64,000 nucleotides of DNA from DATDAH01 sp963725155 (GTDB taxonomy: Bacteria > Actinomycetota > Acidimicrobiia > Acidimicrobiales > DATDAH01): the NCBI GenBank assembly GCA_963725155.1, contig CAVRXU010000009.1, positions 62,001 to 126,000 of the forward strand. Direction: 5' to 3'. Positions 33,768 through 43,428 of this stretch are shown one piece after another; position 1 is the stretch's first letter, and every line of letters begins with the position of its first letter. Under the pieces are notes generated by a model. The model searched no databases and was not told the origin of the DNA. It saw only the letters and a program-made list of their open reading frames with translations. A program made the translations under genes and the position numbers.

Positions 33768-33773
33768 TACGGT
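33768..33773 (+). promoter_or_regulatory. -10 hexamer TACGGT of the aldose epimerase
   Basis: TACGGT lies 8 nt before ATG 33782, with no ribosome site between, so the transcript is probably leaderless or nearly so. Confidence 0.45.
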
Positions 33774-33781
33774 CTCTGGTC

Positions 33782-34678
33782 ATGATCGATCCTCCCGAAG
33801 GACTGACCGTGTCCTCCGGTCCCCTGGTTGCCACCTTCCTCCCCGAGCTCGGCCTGCTCGGTGCGTCGCTCAGCCATCGCGGTGACGACCTCCTGGCTCT
33901 GCCCGGCGGCCTCGACGGCTACCGCTCGGGCGCCGTCACGGGCCTGCCCTTGCTGGCCCCCTGGGCCAACCGGCTCGGCGCGCCGCGCTACGACGTGGAG
34001 GGCGTGACCGTCGACCTCGAGGGTCTCGCGCTCCACACCGACGACCAAGGCCTCCCGATCCACGGCACCATGACCGCCCAGCCCGGCTGGGAGGTCGTCG
34101 AGGCGGACGAGCGCTCATTCACCGCTCGGTTCGACTTCGGCGACCGCCCCGGACTGTTGACCTCCTTCCCGTTCCCCCACGAGCTCCGCGTCGAGGTGGC
34201 CATCGCGGCCACGACGCTGCGGATGACGACGACCGTCACCCCCACGACCGATCGGGCGGTCCCCGTCTCGTTCGGCTACCACCCCTACCTGCAGCTCCCA
34301 GGCGTCCGGCGGGAGGACATCCGCCTCCGTCTCCCGGCTCGGCGGCACCTGAAGCTCGACAGCCGGGGGCTGCCGACGGGGGTCGACCGCGCCGAGGACG
34401 CCGAGGACGAGCCGCTCGGGTCCCGCACGTTCGACGACCTCTATGAGCTCGCCTCCGACCGGCGTCTCGGGCTGACGGGAGGGGGACGCCGTCTCACCCT
34501 CGAGCTCGAGGACGGTTATCGCTTCGCGCAGGTGTTCACCCCGCCGGCGGCCGCCAGCGTCTGCCTCGAACCGATGACGGCCGCGGTCAACGCCCTCGTC
34601 GACGGTGGGTACGAGCTCGTGTCACCGGGGGCATCGTTCACGGCCCGCTTCTCCCTGACCGTCGAGGACGTGCCGTAG
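33782..34678 (+). CDS. Aldose 1-epimerase family protein
   Basis: A 298-residue galactose-mutarotase fold. Catalytic residues of the family are visible: His in SFGYHPYLQLP and Glu in VCLEPMTAAVNAL; the sugar-binding LLAPWANRLG is present. It interconverts alpha and beta anomers of glucose or galactose, which suits the divergent GH15/zwf/GMC operon. ATG 33782 directly follows a TACGGT hexamer. A longer in-frame start (33719) is unlikely. Confidence 0.87.
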   Translation: MIDPPEGLTVSSGPLVATFLPELGLLGASLSHRGDDLLALPGGLDGYRSGAVTGLPLLAPWANRLGAPRYDVEGVTVDLEGLALHTDDQGLPIHGTMTAQPGWEVVEADERSFTARFDFGDRPGLLTSFPFPHELRVEVAIAATTLRMTTTVTPTTDRAVPVSFGYHPYLQLPGVRREDIRLRLPARRHLKLDSRGLPTGVDRAEDAEDEPLGSRTFDDLYELASDRRLGLTGGGRRLTLELEDGYRFAQVFTPPAAASVCLEPMTAAVNALVDGGYELVSPGASFTARFSLTVEDVP

Positions 34679-34698
34679 GAGACAGCTAGCGGGTGAGC

Positions 34699-35157
34699 TC
34701 AGGCCCGGGCCGGCGCCGTGTCGACGACGAGCACGCTCGTAGGGCAGTGGTGGGCCACCTTGTTCGGCACGCTGCCGAGCACGAATCGGCGGGCCCCGGC
34801 CATCCCCCGGTTCCCCACCACGATCAGGTCGGCCTCGACCAGCCCCGCCAGCTTGATGAGCACATCCGCGGCCTTGCCCGGCATCACGTGGGCTCGAGCG
34901 CGCACCCCGGAGCCCTGGGCCTTCTCCACCACGTCGTCGCAGACCTGCTGGGCGTGCTCTCGAGCCGCGTCGTTGGCCTCGGAGACCCCGCTCGTCATCA
35001 TGGGCACGTCGGCGCCCATGGTCACGGCATCGACAACCTTGTAGGCCTGCACGACGTGCAGCGTCGCGCCCGTCAGGCCGGCCAAGGCGAGGGCGGCTTC
35101 GACCGCGGTGTTGGCGCCGTCTGAGCCGTCGGTTCCCACCACGATCTGCTCGTACAG
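34699..35157 (-). CDS. Universal stress protein with apparent CTG start
   Basis: A 152-residue UspA domain with the full ATP loop VVGNRGMAGARRFVLGSV (G-x2-G-x9-GS). The expected N-terminus (YEQIVVGTDGSDGANTAVEA) needs a start upstream of the first in-frame GTG (35142). The codon in the right place is CTG 35157, and GGGGAGG lies 6 nt before it. From GTG 35142 the protein would lose its first beta strand and the ribosome site would be 21 nt away. So initiation at CTG, or an ATG/TTG lost by mutation, is inferred. Confidence 0.82.
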   Translation of the reverse strand: MYEQIVVGTDGSDGANTAVEAALALAGLTGATLHVVQAYKVVDAVTMGADVPMMTSGVSEANDAAREHAQQVCDDVVEKAQGSGVRARAHVMPGKAADVLIKLAGLVEADLIVVGNRGMAGARRFVLGSVPNKVAHHCPTSVLVVDTAPARA

Positions 35158-35263
35158 GTGACACCTCCCCCGGGGAGCGCCTCACGGCGCGGGCACCGCC
35201 GCATCCTCACGCCCCGGCGTCCCGTGGTCAAGACATCGCCGGCGCCACGGCCACACTGGGTCC

Positions 35264-35575
35264 GTGCCCGCCGCCGACCACCCGTCGCGTGTGCGGTCGG
35301 CGATCGACTGGCTGTTCCGGGACCGTCAGACCGGCGAGGTGGTCATCGGCCAGTTCCCGAACCTGCCGCTGTGGATCTTCCTGGCCACGGTGGTCCTCCG
35401 CCGGGTCGTTCCGGAGGACAGCGGCGCCTTCACCGTGTTCCGGGCGGTGGCCCTCGGCGCCCTCGCGTGGTGGGCCCTCGACGAGGTCATTCGGGGGGTC
35501 AATCCCTGGCGCCGCTTCCTGGGCCTCGCCGGCTGCGCCGTCGTGATCGCGGGCCTGCTGGCGTGGTCGGTCTAG
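35264..35575 (+). CDS. Small membrane protein, three helices
   Basis: A 103-residue protein. A polar N-terminus (SRVRSAIDWLFRDRQTGEVV) is followed by NLPLWIFLATVVLRRVV, AFTVFRAVALGALAWWALDE and LGLAGCAVVIAGLLAWSV. No family named. GTG 35264 lies exactly 6 nt after CACACT (35252-35257), so probably leaderless. It is divergent from the universal stress gene. Confidence 0.65.
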   Translation: MPAADHPSRVRSAIDWLFRDRQTGEVVIGQFPNLPLWIFLATVVLRRVVPEDSGAFTVFRAVALGALAWWALDEVIRGVNPWRRFLGLAGCAVVIAGLLAWSV

Positions 35576-35665
35576 GCCTTGTCGTCGAACGCCTGGACGT
35601 CGTCAGAACGTGGCGCTCGACTTTGGGGCATCCTGTGCCCGTCACTCACGACGGACCGAGGTCCG

Positions 35666-36292
35666 ATGATCAACGCCACGGCAGGTCGCATCCACCGAGC
35701 CACCACCGCCGCGGTCGTGGCGTTGGTACTGGTCAGCACCGCCCTCGCGATCCCTGCCAGCGGCCAGACAGGTCCGGCCGATGCCACCGAGTCGGGCCAT
35801 CGGATCACCCGCGCGGACCTGCTCGCGGCCCCGATCCCGTCGGTCTGCGGGATGCAACCAACCGATCTGGTCGACGGCGTGCACCCTGACAGCGACACCT
35901 TCCCGGACCCGGGGCCGGCGGCCGCCATCTTCGGCCACGGCGTCCTGACCGGTGCGCCAGAGAAGCTCCGCAAGGGGGACTTCACCGGTGACGGAGTAGC
36001 CGACGGGCTCATCGTCGTCGGCTGCAACCTGACGAGCGGGTCGAGCTACATCACCTCACGTGTCTTCGCCTACCGGCCGAACGGCAGCTTCCTGGGTCAC
36101 GTCCCCGTGACCGGCAACGTCCCGCCCTCGTGGGCACCGTTTGAAGTCGGGAGGGCCGTCATCGTCGACGGCACGATCAGGCTGCAGGTGTGGACCTTCC
36201 GTCCCAGTGACGCCCACTGCTGTCCGTCGGTCTTGACTCGACTCTGGTTCCGCTGGCGCAGCGGCTCCTTCCACCTCGTCCGGCGCCCGTAA
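35666..36292 (+). CDS. Secreted protein, possible integrin-like repeat
   Basis: A 208-residue exported protein: signal peptide (HRATTAAVVALVLVSTALAI then PASGQTGP). The mature part has KLRKGDFTGDGVADGLIVVG, which resembles an FG-GAP/VCBS calcium-loop strand (D-x-T-G-D-G-x-x-D), and GNVPPSWAPFEVGRAVIVDG. A Cys-Cys pair (DAHCCPS) is near the end. ATG 35666 has GAGG upstream. Function unknown. Confidence 0.65.
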   Translation: MINATAGRIHRATTAAVVALVLVSTALAIPASGQTGPADATESGHRITRADLLAAPIPSVCGMQPTDLVDGVHPDSDTFPDPGPAAAIFGHGVLTGAPEKLRKGDFTGDGVADGLIVVGCNLTSGSSYITSRVFAYRPNGSFLGHVPVTGNVPPSWAPFEVGRAVIVDGTIRLQVWTFRPSDAHCCPSVLTRLWFRWRSGSFHLVRRP

Positions 36293-36299
36293 CCCACCG

Positions 36300-37028
36300 A
36301 TGACGGGCATGGACGGCCAGGTGGCGCTCGTGACCGGGGCGAGCAGCGGGATCGGCCGAGCGGTGGCTCGTACCCTCGCCGCCGACGGGGCGTCGGTGGT
36401 GCTCGCCGCCCGGCGGGCCGAACGCCTCAGTGAGCTCGCCGACGAGCTCACCGCCGCGGGCGCGCAGGCGTTGGCGGCATCCGCCGACGTCACCGATCAG
36501 GACGAGGTCGACCGGCTGCACGATGCGGCCATCGACCGCTTCGGCCGCGTCGACATCCTGGTCAACAACGTGGGGGTCGGGTCCTACGGGCCCCTCGTCA
36601 CCATGACCGTGGAGGACTACGACTGGATGATGCGGGCCAACATGCGGTCGAGCTTCTTGTGCACGCACCGGTTCCTCCCGGCGATGCTCGACCGGGGATC
36701 GGGCCAGATCTGCTTCATCGGGTCGGTGGCCGGCCTGAAGGGCTTGCCCGGTGAGTCGCTGTACTGCGCCTCGAAGTTCGCGCAGATGGGTTTCGCCCAG
36801 GCCCTCGACTATGAGACCCGCGAGCAGGGGGTGAAGGTCAGCGTCGTCGCACCCGGCGGGGTCCACACCGAGTTCGCCATGGGCACGGGCCGGGTCGAGG
36901 GGGACCCCGCCCTCGACCAGATGCTCGACCCGGAGGACGTTGCCGCCGCGGTTCACTTCGCCCTCACCCAGCCCGACGCGTGCCGGACCTTCCTGATCGG
37001 TCTTCGCCCGATGTCCGAGCCCCTCTGA
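36300..37028 (+). CDS. Short-chain dehydrogenase/reductase
   Basis: A 242-residue classical SDR. Cofactor motif TGASSGIGRAVART, NNVGVGSYG, catalytic Ser in CFIGSVAGL and Tyr/Lys in YCASKFAQMG. The Arg pair after strand 2 (LAARRAERL) favours NADP(H). Substrate unknown. It starts 8 nt after the upstream secreted-protein gene. About 68 nt of its 3' end, with flanking DNA, is repeated at 58649-58716 at roughly 85 % identity. Confidence 0.9.
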   Translation: MTGMDGQVALVTGASSGIGRAVARTLAADGASVVLAARRAERLSELADELTAAGAQALAASADVTDQDEVDRLHDAAIDRFGRVDILVNNVGVGSYGPLVTMTVEDYDWMMRANMRSSFLCTHRFLPAMLDRGSGQICFIGSVAGLKGLPGESLYCASKFAQMGFAQALDYETREQGVKVSVVAPGGVHTEFAMGTGRVEGDPALDQMLDPEDVAAAVHFALTQPDACRTFLIGLRPMSEPL

Positions 37029-37157
37029 GGTCACAGGACGAGCGCGAGCTGGGTCTACGTGACCCCCCGCGCGGGTATTGAGGCGAAGGGTCTGACGCCC
37101 TTAGTGTTTCGATAGCGTTACAAACGATAAGAAGTCGCAATTGGGGAGATTTACGCC
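37029..37157. promoter_or_regulatory. Lower-GC intergenic patch with several inverted repeats
   Basis: Unusually AT-rich for this window. It holds GGGTC-TACGT-GACCC (37059-37073), AAGGG-TCTGACG-CCCTT (37085-37101; could end the SDR transcript) and CGTT-ACA-AACG inside CGATAGCGTTACAAACGATA. The last overlaps likely promoter sequence for the 38-residue ORF and could be an operator. Confidence 0.4.
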
Positions 37158-37274
37158 GTGAACGAGCAAGTCGCAGATCGGCGAGGTGGGTTTTACGTGG
37201 AAGCGATCCTGCTGAGCCTTGCCCTCTGGTGGGGGCTGCTTCGCACCGCCAGCCGCCTCGTCAACCGTCACTGA
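37158..37274 (+). CDS. 38-residue single-pass membrane protein
   Basis: GTG-initiated small ORF with GGGGAG 9 nt upstream. The sequence starts VNEQVADRRGGFYVEAILL and continues with a hydrophobic, Trp-rich helix (LSLALWWGLLRTASRL) and a short basic end. It has its own AT-rich leader with operator-like repeats, and its last 7 nt overlap the convergent hydrolase gene. The ribosome site and topology support real translation; no family recognised. Confidence 0.5.
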   Translation: MNEQVADRRGGFYVEAILLSLALWWGLLRTASRLVNRH

Positions 37275-38209
37275 CGACCGCGCCGGGTAGGCACGGGTTC
37301 GACGAAGGATTGCCGCCCGCTCGATCGACTGCCGGGTCTGGATGACCGGTCAGCGCCGATGGTCGCCCCGGTGAGGGCGAGCGCCGTCAGGAAGGCCTGA
37401 GGTTGTTCGATGTGGGGGGCGTGGGCGGCGGCGTCGACGACGTGCAGTGGCCAGCCGTGTCGAGCCGCGGCGGCCTCACCGATCGGGAGTGGGACCATCC
37501 GGTCGTGGCGGCCCCACACCAGAGCGGTCGGGATGTCGATCCGATCGAGCTCCGCGTCGGGGATCTGCTTCGTCTGCGTGGAGATGAGCTGGCTCATGGC
37601 CCGCTTGACGGGCCGCTGCGCGGCGCGGGACCGCGTGTAGGCGGTGAACGCGTCGTACCAGGACGGGTCACGGCGTCGGGTGGCGTCGACGTCGAGCAAC
37701 GCGAATCGGTCGAAGCGCTCGGCGTTGCTCGGTGTCGGGCGGATGGCGAACCGGACCGCGAGGTAGCGCAGGCGCGTCGGCATCCGGTAGGGACCGACAC
37801 CAGGGGCGGCGTAGACGACGAGCTGGCCGAGGACGTCGGAGTGTTGAGCGGCGAAGCGGGCGGCCAAGCTGCCGACCAGCGAGTGCGCCACGAGTGGCGG
37901 TCGCTCGATCCTCAGCTCCCGGAGCAGCCCGCGGAACCAGTGGGTGAAGGTGTCGAGATCGAGGCGCGGCGCCGGCGAGGACTCGCCCAGGCCGGGCACG
38001 TCCGGGATGACCACGTGGTGGCGAAGGGCCAGATCGGCCACCACTGGAGTCCACATGATGCCGCCGCACTCGATGCCGCCATGGAGGAGGACGAGCGGCG
38101 GACCCTCGCCTGACTCCAGCACACTGGTCGTGACGCCGGCCACGACGAGGCGGCGGGATCTGATGTTCAGGCCCGAAAGCATCGTGCTCCGCGTCGCTGA
38201 TGTCTCCAT
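37268..38209 (-). CDS. Alpha/beta hydrolase
   Basis: A 313-residue alpha/beta-hydrolase fold. Oxyanion region LVLLHGGIECGGIMW; nucleophile elbow VAHSLVGSLAARF (first Gly of GxSxG replaced by Ala); acid in ALVWGRHDRMVPL; catalytic His in AAHAPHIEQP. Likely an esterase or C-C hydrolase. ATG 38209 lies exactly 6 nt after CATGCT (38221-38216); ATG 38182 with GGAG upstream is an alternative (304 residues). The C-terminal 30 residues are Ser/Arg-rich and variable. Confidence 0.85.
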   Translation of the reverse strand: METSATRSTMLSGLNIRSRRLVVAGVTTSVLESGEGPPLVLLHGGIECGGIMWTPVVADLALRHHVVIPDVPGLGESSPAPRLDLDTFTHWFRGLLRELRIERPPLVAHSLVGSLAARFAAQHSDVLGQLVVYAAPGVGPYRMPTRLRYLAVRFAIRPTPSNAERFDRFALLDVDATRRRDPSWYDAFTAYTRSRAAQRPVKRAMSQLISTQTKQIPDAELDRIDIPTALVWGRHDRMVPLPIGEAAAARHGWPLHVVDAAAHAPHIEQPQAFLTALALTGATIGADRSSRPGSRSSGRQSFVEPVPTRRGRQ

Positions 38210-38285
38210 GAGGGAAGCATGCGCGGGCGCCCGAGGATGCCGCATCGCCAGAATCAACCATTGACCGACGGGGTTCGGACCGGGG

Positions 38286-39905
38286 CTAAACCAGCCCGTG
38301 CCGATGGGCGAAGGCGGCGGCCGCAGTGCGTGTCGTCACCCCGAGCTTGGTGAAGATGTTCTGGACGTGCCGCGCCACGGTGTGCTCGCTGATGACCAGC
38401 GCCACGGCGATCTGCCGGTTCGTGTTGCCGGCGGCGACCAGCGCGAGGACCTCGACCTCGCGGCGGGTCAGGCCTGCCGGCGCCGGGGCTTCTGCTCTTT
38501 GCAGCAGTCCTTCGACGTCCGCGACGTCGGGTGCGGCCCCGAGCGACTCGAAGCCCAGCCGAGCGGCGTCCAGCTCCATCGTCGCGGTGTCGGTGTCGCC
38601 GAGCGAACGGAACGCCAGCCCCACCAGCACCCGGGCCTTCGCCGCCTCATAGGGGATCCCCAGGTCACGCCACCTGGCCCACGCACCGCGGAGTGATGCC
38701 AGGGCTCCGCCCGGATCACCCTCCGCCAGGGTCGCCGAACCGCCGGCGTGGAGTGCGAGCGCCTGCAGGAAGGATGAGCCGTTCTCGTCGGCGATCGCGG
38801 CGAGTTCGTCGGCCGCGACGCGCGCCTCATCTACCGCGCCGGCGGCCAGGAGGACTTCGGTGGCCGGAGCAAGGATCCGCGCCCGCGTCATTGGGTCAAG
38901 CGGTTCGCCAAGGGCCCGGCGGATGGCCGCCACCGCCGTGTCGACGTCTCCCTGCGCCAGCCGCAGGAGCGCCAGCCCCGGCTGCGGCTCCCGTCCGGCG
39001 TGCGCGGCCTCGCGGTAGGCCGTCTCGGCCGCCTCGAGCTCGCCCCGCAGACGAGCAAGCTCCGCCGTTCGGTAGAGGGCGTCGCCCAAGGCCGGCGCGC
39101 CGCGGAGGTGCTCGCAGGCATTGATCGCCTCCTCGACGGCGTCGGGCCAGTCGCCGCGCAGTTGCATGACCTCCGCTCGATGGATGAGGCACTGGCCGCG
39201 GAACGGCGCCAGGTCCGGCTGCGTCTCACACCACCGGCTGAGGGCCGCCGTCCACTCCGCCGCTCGTCGGTACTCGAAAGCCCGCTGGCAGGCGTCGATC
39301 ACCCCACAGAAGACAAGGCCGGCGACGATGGGCGAGACCTCGTCCGCGGTCACCGCCACCATCGACTCGTCGATCAGGGGCAGGGCCTGGGCGCATCGGC
39401 CGAGACAGACGAGCGCTTGCGCCTGGCTCATGTGGGCCATCGCGGCGAGGTCGTCGTCGGCGAAGCGCTCGGCGATCTCGCCGGCGGCGGTGAACTGCTG
39501 GAGCGCCGAGCGCGGATCGGTGTCACAGCACGCGATCCCCTCCGGGATGAGCAGGTAGCCCCGCTCGACGCAGTCGCTGTCGCCGACGGCTTGGTGAGCA
39601 CGAGCCGCCCATCCTCCGCCCTGAGCGAGCTCGCCGTCGGTCAGCAGGGCAAACGCCAGCCAGTACGCGCAGCGAGCGGCGCGTAACGGCTCACCCTGGT
39701 CCAGACAGGCCTGGTGGGCCCGGGCCCAACGGTCGGCGAAGTCGTCGCTGGCGATGAGCTGCGCCGCAGTCGCCAGCAACTCCAGGTCGTCGACCGTGAG
39801 CGCGCCGTCGCGGTCGGCCGCCGCCAAGATGTCGTAGGCGTCCCGCCACGCCCGATGGGCGAACGCCTCGCGAGCGTCCTCCAGGCTGCGCGCCATGGTG
39901 CCCAT
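38286..39905 (-). CDS. LuxR-family regulator with TPR-like sensor region
   Basis: A 539-residue transcription regulator. Residues about 1-465 are alpha-helical repeats of TPR type (LDQGEPLRAARCAYWLAFAL, ALGDALYRTAELARLRGELE); the C-terminus is a LuxR HTH (LTRREVEVLALVAAGNTNRQ, VISEHTVARHVQNIFTKLGV). It lacks the MalT/AfsR-type NTPase domain usually placed before such repeats. ATG 39905 is the first reasonable start; ATG 39896 is also possible. Divergent from the MBL/GAF gene, which it may control. It is not a two-component (DosR-type) response regulator. Confidence 0.83.
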   Translation of the reverse strand: MGTMARSLEDAREAFAHRAWRDAYDILAAADRDGALTVDDLELLATAAQLIASDDFADRWARAHQACLDQGEPLRAARCAYWLAFALLTDGELAQGGGWAARAHQAVGDSDCVERGYLLIPEGIACCDTDPRSALQQFTAAGEIAERFADDDLAAMAHMSQAQALVCLGRCAQALPLIDESMVAVTADEVSPIVAGLVFCGVIDACQRAFEYRRAAEWTAALSRWCETQPDLAPFRGQCLIHRAEVMQLRGDWPDAVEEAINACEHLRGAPALGDALYRTAELARLRGELEAAETAYREAAHAGREPQPGLALLRLAQGDVDTAVAAIRRALGEPLDPMTRARILAPATEVLLAAGAVDEARVAADELAAIADENGSSFLQALALHAGGSATLAEGDPGGALASLRGAWARWRDLGIPYEAAKARVLVGLAFRSLGDTDTATMELDAARLGFESLGAAPDVADVEGLLQRAEAPAPAGLTRREVEVLALVAAGNTNRQIAVALVISEHTVARHVQNIFTKLGVTTRTAAAAFAHRHGLV

Positions 39906-39964
39906 GCTTGCGCGTCGGCCACCTGCGTGTCGTGGGCACCACACCAGGCTGAGCCCCGTTTGGC

Positions 39965-39970
39965 TACGGT
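39965..39970 (+). promoter_or_regulatory. -10 hexamer TACGGT of the MBL/GAF gene
   Basis: GGCTACGGTCGGG, 12 nt before ATG 39983, identical in 10 of its bases to the element at 11403-11413. Implies a very short leader. Confidence 0.45.
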
Positions 39971-39982
39971 CGGGCCCGTCGC

Positions 39983-41776
<1,794 letters not shown>

Positions 41777-41824
41777 GCCGCGGCCCATCGGGCCGGGGCG
41801 CGGGCCAGGTGACACGCTGGTCCG

Positions 41825-42826
41825 GTGGGGCTGGCGTTGGCCGTCGTGGTGGCGTTGGCCTTCGATGTCACCAACGGCTTCCACGACTCCTCCAACGCCA
41901 TCTCCGCCCTCGTCGTCACCCGGGCCGGGCGACCCGGGCCGGCCGTGGCCATGGTCGGCGCGCTGAACCTGGCCGGTCCGCTCCTGGCCGGCACCGCGGT
42001 GGCCAGCACCATCGGCGGGATCATCACCGTGCCCGACGACGAGATGGTGGCGGTGGTGGGGGCCGGGCTCACCGCGGCCTTCACGTGGAACCTGCTGACC
42101 TGGTGGCGGGGCCTGCCGTCGAGCTCGAGTCACGCGCTGGTCGGCGGCCTGGTCGGCGCCGGCCTCCTGGAGGGAGGGACCAGTGCCGTCAACTGGGGCG
42201 GCTTCGAAGGCCTCCACCCCGAGGGGGTGATCGGGGTCCTCACCGCGTTGGCCGTCTCGCCCGTCATCGGCTTCGGCGTGGCGTTCGTCGGCATCCACCT
42301 CGCCCGCCGAGGCCTGCGCCGGGCCCGCCACGACGTGGTCGGCGTCGTCCGCCGGGGTGAGTGGGCGTCGGCCGCGGCCCTCGCCTTCAGCCACGGGGCC
42401 AACGACGCCCAGAAGACCATGGGCGTGATCACCGCCATGTTGGTGGCCGAGGGTCGTCTCGATGCCTTCGACGTCCCCCCGTGGGTGCGGCTGGCGTCGG
42501 CCGTCGCCCTGACCCTGGGCACCCTCGCCGGGGGTTGGCGCATCGTGCGCACCCTGGGCCGCGGCATCTACAAGATCACCTCGTTGGACGGATTGGTGAG
42601 CCAGTCCGGCTCGGCCGCGGTCATCCTCGGCGGCGCGGCCGTCGGTGCGCCGATCTCGACCACCCACGTCGTGGCCTCGTCCGTTGTCGGGGTCGGGGCG
42701 GCCGACCGGTCCCATCACGTGCGTTGGTCGGTGGCCACCGAGATCGTCGGAGGTTGGCTGCTGACGCTGCCCGGATCGGCCGTCCTTGGCATGCTGGCCC
42801 TCGTCGTCTGGAAGGGGATCACATGA
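41825..42826 (+). CDS. pit: Inorganic phosphate transporter (PiT family)
   Basis: A 333-residue low-affinity phosphate/metal-phosphate symporter. The duplicated PiT signatures are present: FDVTNGFHDSSNAISALVVT near the N-terminus and FSHGANDAQKTMGVI in the middle, plus GAPISTTHVVASSVVGVG. GTG 41825 lies exactly 6 nt after CACGCT (41813-41818), so leaderless. Its stop overlaps the next start as ATGA; the PhoU-like partner follows, the usual pairing. Confidence 0.92.
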   Translation: MGLALAVVVALAFDVTNGFHDSSNAISALVVTRAGRPGPAVAMVGALNLAGPLLAGTAVASTIGGIITVPDDEMVAVVGAGLTAAFTWNLLTWWRGLPSSSSHALVGGLVGAGLLEGGTSAVNWGGFEGLHPEGVIGVLTALAVSPVIGFGVAFVGIHLARRGLRRARHDVVGVVRRGEWASAAALAFSHGANDAQKTMGVITAMLVAEGRLDAFDVPPWVRLASAVALTLGTLAGGWRIVRTLGRGIYKITSLDGLVSQSGSAAVILGGAAVGAPISTTHVVASSVVGVGAADRSHHVRWSVATEIVGGWLLTLPGSAVLGMLALVVWKGIT

Positions 42827-43428
42827 AACGCTGGTTCCTACCGGCCCAGCCCGACCTGATGGGGCTGCTCGCCGAGCAGGGCCGGATCACCCTGGAGGGC
42901 ATCGACGCGTTCGTCGAATGGGCGGCGGGGGCGGTGGGGAAGAACGACGAGGTGCGGGACGCGGAGCACCGGGCCGACGACGCCCGGCGGGCCGTTCAGC
43001 GGGCCCTGCGGATCGCCTTCACCACCCCGCTCAGCGCCGAGGACCTCTACGAGCTGTCCGAACGCCTTGACGCCGTCCTGAACGGGGCCAAGAACCTGGT
43101 CGGGGAGACCGAACTGCTCGCCCTCGGCCCTGACTCGGCCATCGCCGAGATGGCGGTGTTCATCGGCGAGGGCACCCACGACCTGGTCGCGGCCTTTGCC
43201 GCCATCCCGGCCGACAGCGACATCGCGATCGTCCGGGCCGACGCCGCCATCAAGGCGGAACGACACCTCGAGCACCGGTACCGCGACGCCATGTCGGCTC
43301 TCCTCGCCGTCACCGACGCTCGGGTCCTGTTCGAGCGCCGGGAGCTCTACCGCCGCTGTGCCCGCATCGGCGATGACGTCGTCCGGGCCGCGGAGCGGGT
43401 CTGGTACTCGGTCGTCAAGGAGGCCTGA
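42823..43428 (+). CDS. DUF47 / PhoU-like regulator of the phosphate transporter
   Basis: A 201-residue all-helical protein. RWFLPAQPDLMGLLAEQGRI opens the family, with DAEHRADDARRAVQ and TTPLSAEDLYELSERLDAVL carrying the acidic, metal-binding character of PhoU-like proteins. It probably controls the PiT transporter, with which it overlaps by 4 nt. Its last 82 nt overlap the 3' end of the WS/DGAT gene on the other strand. Confidence 0.9.
   Translation: MKRWFLPAQPDLMGLLAEQGRITLEGIDAFVEWAAGAVGKNDEVRDAEHRADDARRAVQRALRIAFTTPLSAEDLYELSERLDAVLNGAKNLVGETELLALGPDSAIAEMAVFIGEGTHDLVAAFAAIPADSDIAIVRADAAIKAERHLEHRYRDAMSALLAVTDARVLFERRELYRRCARIGDDVVRAAERVWYSVVKEA

Noticed and set aside
38286..39905. LuxR-TPR protein as the missing DosR regulator
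   Set aside because: It has a LuxR HTH but no receiver domain and a long helical-repeat region, so it is not a DosR orthologue.
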